Part shown: positions 57,060-64,000 of the stretch, piece after piece
Layout of the letters: each line of letters starts with the position of its first letter
Position numbering within the stretch: the first letter of the stretch is position 1
From: Cryptomeria japonica
Taxonomy: Eukaryota > Streptophyta > Pinopsida > Cupressales > Cupressaceae
Length of the DNA: 64,000 nt
Direction: 5' to 3'
Assembly (NCBI RefSeq): GCF_030272615.1
Contig: NC_081406.1
Span: forward strand, 191,217,891-191,281,890
Translations under genes and position numbers: made by a program
Notes under the pieces: generated by a model
What the model saw: the letters and a program-made list of their open reading frames with translations, nothing else
The model's database searches: none
What the model was told of the DNA's origin: nothing

Positions 57060-57690
57060 TGCTTTCTAATAATCCAGATAGCTTAAAACTTTTTTCATTG
57101 CTATTATAGCTAGGGGCTCACCAATTTGGAGGGCATGTTGCCAGACCCATTGAAGAAAGGGTTGTGGAGAAGCATATACAAACCCATATATGAAGGAGAG
57201 AAGAACTAAACGTGGCACTGAATCAAAAAGAAAGAAATCCCTATTCAGAAAACCACCCCACCATATATCTCCAGAAAAAATATCATATTTATTTAACTGT
57301 AAATTGAGCTCTTCCCAAGTGAAAACAAAGGAGAGAACAAAGGGCCCAATTATCAGCCTGGTATAGTCTTTTGAATGTGTGATATCCATAACCACCAAAG
57401 CCAACCTTAAAGCCACCATGCTTGGACTAGCCACTGGATGTGCCATAATCCATTCGATACTTCCACACGGTATTAAAAATGTGTCAAACATGCTCAATGG
57501 ATGGACATTTGCATAAAGAACCAAGTTCTGTGTTCTCCCGTGAAGCTAGATTCTTGATGCCATAATAACTGCTTATGAAGGTAGACCTCTCAAAATTGTA
57601 GAACATTGTTTATAATGAAGACATTGGAGCCAGAACACTCCGCGGAGATGAATTTAACCTTTCCACATTCTAAAAAAACTTTGGAATACA
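57060..57690 (-). pseudogene. LINE zinc-binding (zf-RVT) region relic
   Basis: Minus strand from about 57690: a decayed start (RMWKG), then SYYGIKNLASRENTELGSLC and KCPSIEHV with WHIFNTVWKYRMDYGTSS in adjoining frames. 'C.LCK.PSIEHV.HIF..C/W' is the zinc-binding block found behind the reverse transcriptase in plant LINEs. It runs on to about 57066 with open but unrecognised sequence (TWEELNLQLNKYDIFSGDIW). RT itself is absent. Confidence 0.5.
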
Positions 57691-57699
57691 AATATATAA

Positions 57700-58780
57700 A
57701 ATTACACAACTGGTGAGAAAGGACATTGGAATTCCAGTAACTCATGTGGAGTAGCTCTATATGAAGTCCTTACTTTGTCCTCAGCTTCCACGTTGGTAAC
57801 CTTTTCTTGCATCAAATTGAATGTTGAAATGATTTCCATAATGGCATATGTTAGAATCCCCATTGTACAGGATATGGATTACATTTCAAATCATTCACCA
57901 CTTTTGAATAGACTATTGCCCTAGTTCTTGATTGTCCATGTGTCTTCCTATCTCTGGCCCGATGTCTTGAAGTATCGCCTCTATGAAAAACATGCTCTTT
58001 AATTCCCATGTTTGAACATTGCGAGATGTTATTCTGAACGTGCAAGACAACTAATTTGAGTCAATTGTACACCTTGTACATGAGCCATTATTTCCAATTA
58101 TATCACTGCACTGAATACTTCGCATCCAGTTGAAGTGGTATGTCATCATGGGAGTACGTTTTTAGTTGTTTTCAGTTGTGTCGTATGTAATTAAAAAGAA
58201 ACCTATTTTTGGATAGACATTTAAATCTTGTCTCACTAATTTATTACATATAAGGTCTTTCTTGCGATCAAGAATAATAAAAATATATTAGTAAAATGAT
58301 ACTTAAACTTTGTTCAAATCGCTCTCCAAGTGCTCCATTATAATTTTGTCCTCATGGAGCTCCAGTTGGGGGTCCGAGACTTGATCAAAGTTGTGATAAT
58401 GATCTAAGAATCCTCTTCAATTATAAGATTCTTGACCTTATTTTTAATTACTAGTTTAACACCAAATAGCAGAGCCCTTGCTTCTGCCAGGTTGTTAGTT
58501 CCATTTGGTATCCTCCCACAACCCACTACCACCACATGACCTTTTGTATCTCAAATGACACAAGATGACATACGTCTTAGCTTTATCAATGCCTTTTGAA
58601 ATCAAATCAAAGTCCATGAAAAATAACCAGCCAAGTTGAAGGGTGTGGATAACTAAGTCCATCTTCTAAGAAACCTCTACGAAGTCCATGATCTCTTATA
58701 GATGTTTTTTGTCACCTTATAGTTATGCTCATCCATGTCTTGATGGACCATGAAAAAACTCAAGAAATTTTTGGTAACTA
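57700..58780. other. No clear gene
   Basis: Mixed AT-rich sequence. A minus-strand frame at 57851-58045 has no recognisable motif. It may be an internal part of the same decayed LINE. Confidence 0.3.
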
Positions 58781-59460
58781 ACTCTCTCATTTGATGAAGT
58801 GCACATACCACCAAATAGGTATTTGTCAGATCTGTCTTCCTCAAGTGAGGAAAATTCAGGAAGAGAAGAGGAAAGTGAGACATGCAATAGGTCTAAAAGA
58901 GGGAGATCAACTAGAGGTGAAAAGATTAGAAGAAAATTTCGTAAAACGAATGGAATTTTTTCTTGTTGAAGGGGGGTCATGTTCTTATGATGATGAGAGC
59001 ATAGGTGACATTGAGGTACCCTTGAGGTACAAACATCTATGGAAACAATGGGCACCCAAGGAACTTCCTCCAATAAACACTGATTTTTGTGTCAACAAGA
59101 GGATATATCGCATAGCAGCATTGGACCATACATGTTTTTGGCCTATTTTGCATGGACAACATAAAGGTTTGTTACAACAAAGTTATTGAGTTGATGGAGT
59201 ATGTTGGACCTTGTTACAGTTACAAAGATTGGATGCAGCTGATTCGATATACACAAAGTATGCGTAGGTATGTACTGTTTGCAAATTATATACAGCTAAA
59301 AGATAAGGATCAAAATAAAGTATGGCTATGTACATTGATGAAAGGCCAAAAGCATCAAGGAATATTGCAGGGTTTATAAACAATACATGACCTGGGTCAA
59401 CAAATAAGCAACCTAATTGCATATTCAAGGCGCTCAAGGGAAACCGTGTATTCGTATGTG
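58781..59460 (+). pseudogene. Degenerate ORF of unknown family, with frameshift
   Basis: Frame 1 reads HIPPNRYLSDLSSSSEENSG with an acidic Ser-rich run; frame 3 from about 58890 reads LKEGDQLEVKRLEENFVKRM, EVPLRYKHLWKQWAPKELPP, INTDFCVNKRIYRIAALDHT and CFWPILHGQHK; near 59160 it shifts to VCYNKVIELMEYVGPCYSYK and DWMQLIRYTQSMRRYVLFAN (to about 59310), then DLGQQISNLIAYSRRSRETV. I do not recognise the domain. The frame shift near 59160 and later stops indicate a pseudogene, possibly the 5' exons of the locus continuing at 60985. Confidence 0.4.
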
Positions 59461-60984
59461 CAATAAAATTAATAACTACAAGGGAAGAGTTGCTAATTGA
59501 TTACAATTTGAATCGCGTAGATACAAACACAATTACTATGGGGGTGGTACATACTATATACCATTTTACCCAACCTCCAATTAATGACTCCAATATACCA
59601 TTTTATTATTATGTTATTTTTAGTAATTCTATTGGTTTTATTTCACTAATGTTTTTTTATATTTAATTTTTATCACAGTGGGACATTGGTCGTATGGGGA
59701 AGTCTCTGACCTAGAGCACAGATCATGATGCATCTTCAGGCACTTGTACCTGACAAGTTTACCTCATTGTTTCATGTTACTGTCTCTAATTAGGATTGTC
59801 AATTCCTTACTTTCATTACTTGATCACATTCTGATTTTGATCACAATATTTCATAAAGAAAACACAGTTGGGAGTGAATACTATTGTCTTGGAACCTTCA
59901 AGGCTTTCATACTACAACTCAATCCACACTCAATGATAAGCAGTAAATCTTCATTACATCAGTCTTTCAAATATGATCATGATAAGGAACCAATTAACCA
60001 CAGTATAAAGGACTGCAAAGCTCTTTATTTAAAACAAACCCTTAATGAGATGAATTCCCATATATCCTGTAAAAAAATATTATGAGTTCCTTACCATGAG
60101 TGGTTATTGTATTCAACAGTAAAATGCCAAATAATTACTGCTTCGTGTTAATCATCTGTCTATTAATATAACAGTGTTACTAGGGCCTCCCATAAACATT
60201 TCCAAACCTTCACAAAATACCCTGCCCATTTGCAACAATGAAGAGATAAACTACTTTATCTCTTCAAATACTCCATGAAAATGCATAAGAAAGGATTCAT
60301 TGGAAATCTATTTCATTATACCATCATTCTAAAATACTTGCAAATTCAAAATACAACATTTATAACCCTTCTTGGCTCTGTGACAGTCACAGACCCTTTA
60401 AACCTTTATGATAGTTGAGGGTTTGATGGGAAAACTTTGTCAAATGCCCTCCAAACTGCTCCTCCCCTCTTGACCTCGACCAGACATGGTTTTATAAAAA
60501 AATACAAACTAATTTCCACTCCTAACTACTCCAACCAACTCATGACCGATGGATGACATTTTACATCTCTTTTGCACTTTTTGACAATGTTGCAACTTTG
60601 CAACTTTTGCATTTTTGACACAACTTTGCCAACATTTGACCATGTCCTTCTTGGATGTTCATGACAAAAATGAACTCAATATAATCAATTACAACATTTT
60701 TAATCCTTTTATGGACATTTTGACCTTAGTTGACTCTATCAAGACCTGTTGGGTCTCTTGGTACAAAATGGCTCTTCAAGCCTTACAATTGAGTTATTTT
60801 TTATATCAATGGACTTTATGACCTTACAAATCATGTATGAAAATTACAAATAAGAAAAAAAAATGTACTTTGACCTTATAAGATATCTTTATGCCTGGGT
60901 GCCTCTACACCATTTTATTTTTATTGTTTTTGTAAGTTTATTAGGTTAATTTCAATAATGTTTTTAATATTCTTGTCGAAGTCA
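59461..60984. other. AT-rich stretch, no supported gene
   Basis: Between the two coding clusters above; could be introns of one locus. The open frame at 59744-60085 has no recognisable motif. At about 59680 an acceptor-like ATCACAG is followed by a short broken frame (GTLVVWGSL). Confidence 0.3.
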
Positions 60985-63010
60985 GATGATCGAGGAAAGG
61001 CACCAGCAGTAGAGGAGAGAATCCATAGTGAGGTGCAATCACTATTATGAAATGATGACATCGCATATTATGCAAACCCTTTGGATATGATAAGGAAGAC
61101 CAAAAAAAAATCCAATGAAGAAATCCTTCAGTTATTATTCATAGTGCCTCAACCAGATGAGATAAGAGAAAGGGTTAAAATATTAAATGAGAGAGCATGG
61201 AACTTGCAAGTAAGTTGTCATGAGATCTTTAATTATAAAATAAGTTCATTCATGGTTTTATATTTTGTACTCTTTTATGTCATGAACTAAAATGTGTGTT
61301 GTTTTTACAGGGATTTTTGCGTCCTCATGATGTTGTTGGCCATGATCAGGGTACTACGAGTGCTACCCAAGGAGTAGAGGTTCGTACAAGTGTTGATCTT
61401 GACATTCTTACGCATACATCACATCATTCAACCCCATAATTTATGCCTATATTGTCAACTGAAATGTCGACAACACGTAGCATCCAGGCATCGGGTAGTG
61501 TACCCTCTGGCAGCGAACACATGTTAGAACATGCGTCAAGAAAGTACCTTGGGATGCAAACCCCACCAGTATTGGTGATGTTTTAGCAGCATTTCCTGGA
61601 TCTTCCCGTATTACTAGTACAAGAGCATTGTCGGCCACATTTGTGGTGACCGAGGATTTCGTTCCCATAAAGATAGAGAAGGTCCTAGGTAATTTAAAAT
61701 GTTTTAATTATTATTATATATAATCAAATTGAAATTTACTTATTGATCACTCTTTTTCGACTAATGATCCCAAGATCTTTTTGCAGGAAAATGATGTTTT
61801 TTATAAACATCTAAATTATATTACATTGGATATCTTCGGGCTCACCATACATACACAGTGTAATGCCCAAAATGAAAATTTAAAAGACGACCTAATTAAC
61901 CGTTTAGTTGCATTATTCGGTAATAACACATTCAACTAAACCAAGGTCCTTAAGAAAGCTGGTACCTATCTAAACTATGTGAGGGACTAATATAGGTCAC
62001 ATTTAGAGAAGAACAAAAAGTAGGAGCGTCCCCCCATGATTCTGGAGAGGGAGTGGAAGGACCTAGTGTCGGATGGAAAGGAGAGGGTTGAAAAGAAAAA
62101 AAGGAAAGACACCACCAGGCCAAGGAACGTATGTGAACTATCAATAATATATTTATATACTGATTACTCTTTCTTTTTACATAATCTAACATATTTCAAA
62201 CTTGGCTCTGGTGGTTATATGAAATTAGCCGCATGAATTGTAAGTATCAATAAATGAAATATAACATCCAAATAATAAATTGCAAATAATTTTAGATTTA
62301 TCACACCATAGAAGCAAAATTCATGACCTTATGCAAAAATGCAAGGCTCTGAATTCAAGAGAGTGCCCACAAAAGAGGACCTGAAGATTGCCTTTCAGCA
62401 AGGATATGGAGTCGTGGCTGAATGCCTAAGACTCTTGACTGGGCAAACACAAGCTTCCACTGCATCGGACACACAAGTAAATAAACTCAATGAAGTTTAT
62501 TTAAAATTGAATACTTGTGCAATCTATTCAATATTAATTTCCACCGTAAAGTAATTATGTGCCTATTTGTTTTAAATAGGAAAGCAATGATAATATTACA
62601 CATGACATTGGAATGTATCCTAGTGAGGGTGGAGCACAACCTGCAGATGAAGGTCATGATCGTGTGCATCTTGGTACTGGATGTATTCATGTGGTATAAA
62701 AAACACATTATGGATTAATACAATTAAACATCTTTAATTGCAATTGGTGTATTAATTGATGTAACCTTTCGTCTTTCAACTTTAGAGCATGTAGAGTGTG
62801 ATCAACATGTTGAGAATGATCAAGAACATGATGTTGCCCCATCAGGTAAAGAGGACAACTCTAATGTTCTTTTAAACAAATTTAATTGCAATTGGTGTAT
62901 TAATTAATATAAACTTTCATGTTTCAACTCCAGACGATTTAGCGGGTGTTCAACATGTTAAGCATGAGGCTATAAGACAAGATGAGGAACATGGTGTGGC
63001 CCCATCAGGT
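60985..63010 (+). pseudogene. Degenerate multi-exon locus, possibly an En/Spm-like transposon accessory gene
   Basis: Candidate exons: about 60985-61210 (APAVEERIHSEVQSLL ... PDEIRERVKILNERAWNLQ) ending at CAAGTAAGT; 61311-61685 (GFLRPHDVVGHDQGTTSATQ ... SGSEHMLEHASRKYLGM, broken by stops); 61788-62129 (ENDVFYKHLNYITLDIFGLT, DDLINRLVALFGNNTFN, KVLKKAGTYLNYVRD, ERPPMILEREWKDLVSDGKE, KKRKDTTRPRN) ending at GTATGTG; 62340-62475 (RVPTKEDLKIAFQQGYGVVA); 62580-62693; then two tandem small exons. The block KVLKKAG....(Y/H)......PPMI...W..LV....ER recalls the plant Ptta/En/Spm 'transposase_24' pattern, but weakly. In-frame stops show decay. Confidence 0.4.
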
Positions 63011-63037
63011 AAAGAGAGCCACTCTAATGTTCTGTTA
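62733..63037 (+). repeat. Tandem duplication (148 bp) of a small symmetric exon with its intron
   Basis: TTTAATTGCAATTGGTGTAT starts both units (62733 and 62881) and GCCCCATCAGGTAAAGAG ends both exons. Exon 1, 62786-62845, is 60 nt (HVECDQHVENDQEHDVAPS). Exon 2, 62934-63008, is 75 nt (DLAGVQHVKHEAIRQDEEHG then VAPS). Both are multiples of three with identical phase at each side and have AG/GT borders. Confidence 0.7.
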
Positions 63038-63284
63038 ATTAATTAAATACTTGTAACAATAATAATAAAATATATCAATTTAACATTTCTTTGTTATTGC
63101 ATCAGACCCACCTTTCAGCAACCTCCATGTCATGAGTACATGACTGACATACAATAAGATCATGAGAAGAGGGCAAAATAAAATAAGGGGGGACATATGA
63201 TTTAGAAAATAATGCTCCACTTCTTCTTTACTTAGCTACAGAAAAAAGAAGCAAAAAAAAAGTGATTGTAATCATATTATGACT

Positions 63285-63445
63285 ATTATATGTTATATGT
63301 TGATGAATGAATGTGAATATGTTAATGAATGAATTTTATATGTTATTAATAGAAGAATGAATGAGTGTTATATGTTATTAATGGATGGATGAATGAATGT
63401 TATATATTATTAATGGATGAATGAATGATTAATGTTATATGATCT
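63285..63445 (+). repeat. Minisatellite of TGTTATATGTTATTAATGGATGAATGAA units
   Basis: About five variable copies of a 30-37-bp unit: phrases GTTATATGTTATTAATGG and ATGAATGAATG recur from 63290 to 63440. A 16-base G-run follows at 63469-63484. No gene. Confidence 0.7.
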
Positions 63446-64000
63446 GGTATGGGGAATTGAGAGATGTTGGGGGGGGGGGGGGGGTGGGGGGAGGCGCCAA
63501 ATGAGATTCCACCTTCACGTGGTTGGCCCTATTAAGTAGAGAATATTAAACTATTATCAAAACAAAGAGAAGCTCAATAAGGTAATGCACTTTTCAATAT
63601 TTCAATATGCTGCACTTTTAAGCTTATGCGATTTTCATTAGTTCTCTTTGCTTCAATATGTTACCCTTTGTACTTATTTTACTTGTTAGCACATCTCATG
63701 TGCTACCGTAGATGACAACTTTTGTAGGGGATTCTAGTTGGCACAATATTTCCAATTTAGAGATTATTCAAATCATGTCCAGAATATCACCTGAGTTCGA
63801 GTCATTGTTAATTATTTTTATTATAAATTAGGGAACATATTTCTACATTTGAACTTATTTAATTGTTGATAGAAACATGTTAAGGCATTCTTTTAACTTT
63901 TTCTATTCATTTGTTGGGTCAGTAGTCAATTACATTTTTCCGAGAGGTTTATTTCTTCTTCTTATTTGTGTATCTATAAATTGACGTGATTTATGAAATC
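63446..64000. other. G-run and gene-free right end of window
   Basis: After the G-run (63469-63484, then GTGGGGGGAGG) I see only AT-rich sequence without coding or repeat signals. Confidence 0.35.

Overview
The window looks like repeat-dominated nuclear DNA of a seed plant with a large genome. A conifer or other gymnosperm is plausible but not proven. Reasons: decayed pieces of a plant-type DRM cytosine-5 methyltransferase, Ty1/copia elements with an initiator-Met tRNA primer site, Ty3/gypsy and LINE remnants, plant-style telomere-like tracts, and long AT-rich stretches without genes. I see no intact host gene, tRNA, rRNA or CRISPR locus. Almost every coding signal is a broken transposable-element or retrocopy relic.

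Layout. 1-1087: DRM-like pseudogene (+). 1240-1920: palindrome-rich leader with TATA box, then a hAT-like transposase relic (2103-4422) split by a solo LTR (2846-4034). 4930-6500: duplicated leader of alternating GCGAG/CTCGC motifs plus TATA, then a 3.47-kb degenerate ORF of unknown family (6595-10065, 'family A'). 12000-13670: a second leader of the same type with a short ORF relic. 14090-14250: small array of TTGGG/CCCAA palindromes. 14812-15105: second DRM fragment, inverted. 15319-16480: LINE 3' end with poly(A). 17101-17320: 20-bp perfect inverted repeat. 17660-18290: gypsy gag relic. 18795-19512: unknown ORF relic.

22679-43883 is a nested stack. A second full-length family-A copy (minus strand, 42815 down to 22882) was split by a copia element (22970-39430). 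That copia was hit by a solo LTR (24685-26127) and by a complete LTR element carrying gag and a protease-like domain but no polymerase (29257-37131, target duplication GTAAC). Upstream of the family-A copy is again a palindromic leader (43060-43345). 43600-48865: two inverted telomere-like tracts enclosing a coiled-coil ORF relic and a copia LTR. 50197-50374: 79-bp-arm hairpin. 51010-52360: about 20 palindromes of about 26 bp every ~50 bp, directly upstream of a third NLS/coiled-coil ORF relic (52435-55987), itself split by a solo LTR (53850-55053) of the same family as the one in the hAT relic. 57060-57690: LINE zinc-binding relic. 58780-63010: degenerate unknown multi-exon locus ending in two tandemly duplicated exons.

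The most interesting signal is a shared architecture. At least four loci carry arrays of short CpG-containing palindromes just upstream of a TATA box and/or a repetitive ORF. The palindrome sequence differs between loci while the palindromic form and 40-60-bp spacing are kept. Inside the 51-52-kb array the two arms change together. This resembles in style, without showing homology, the motif arrays recognised by transposon-encoded DNA-binding or anti-silencing proteins.
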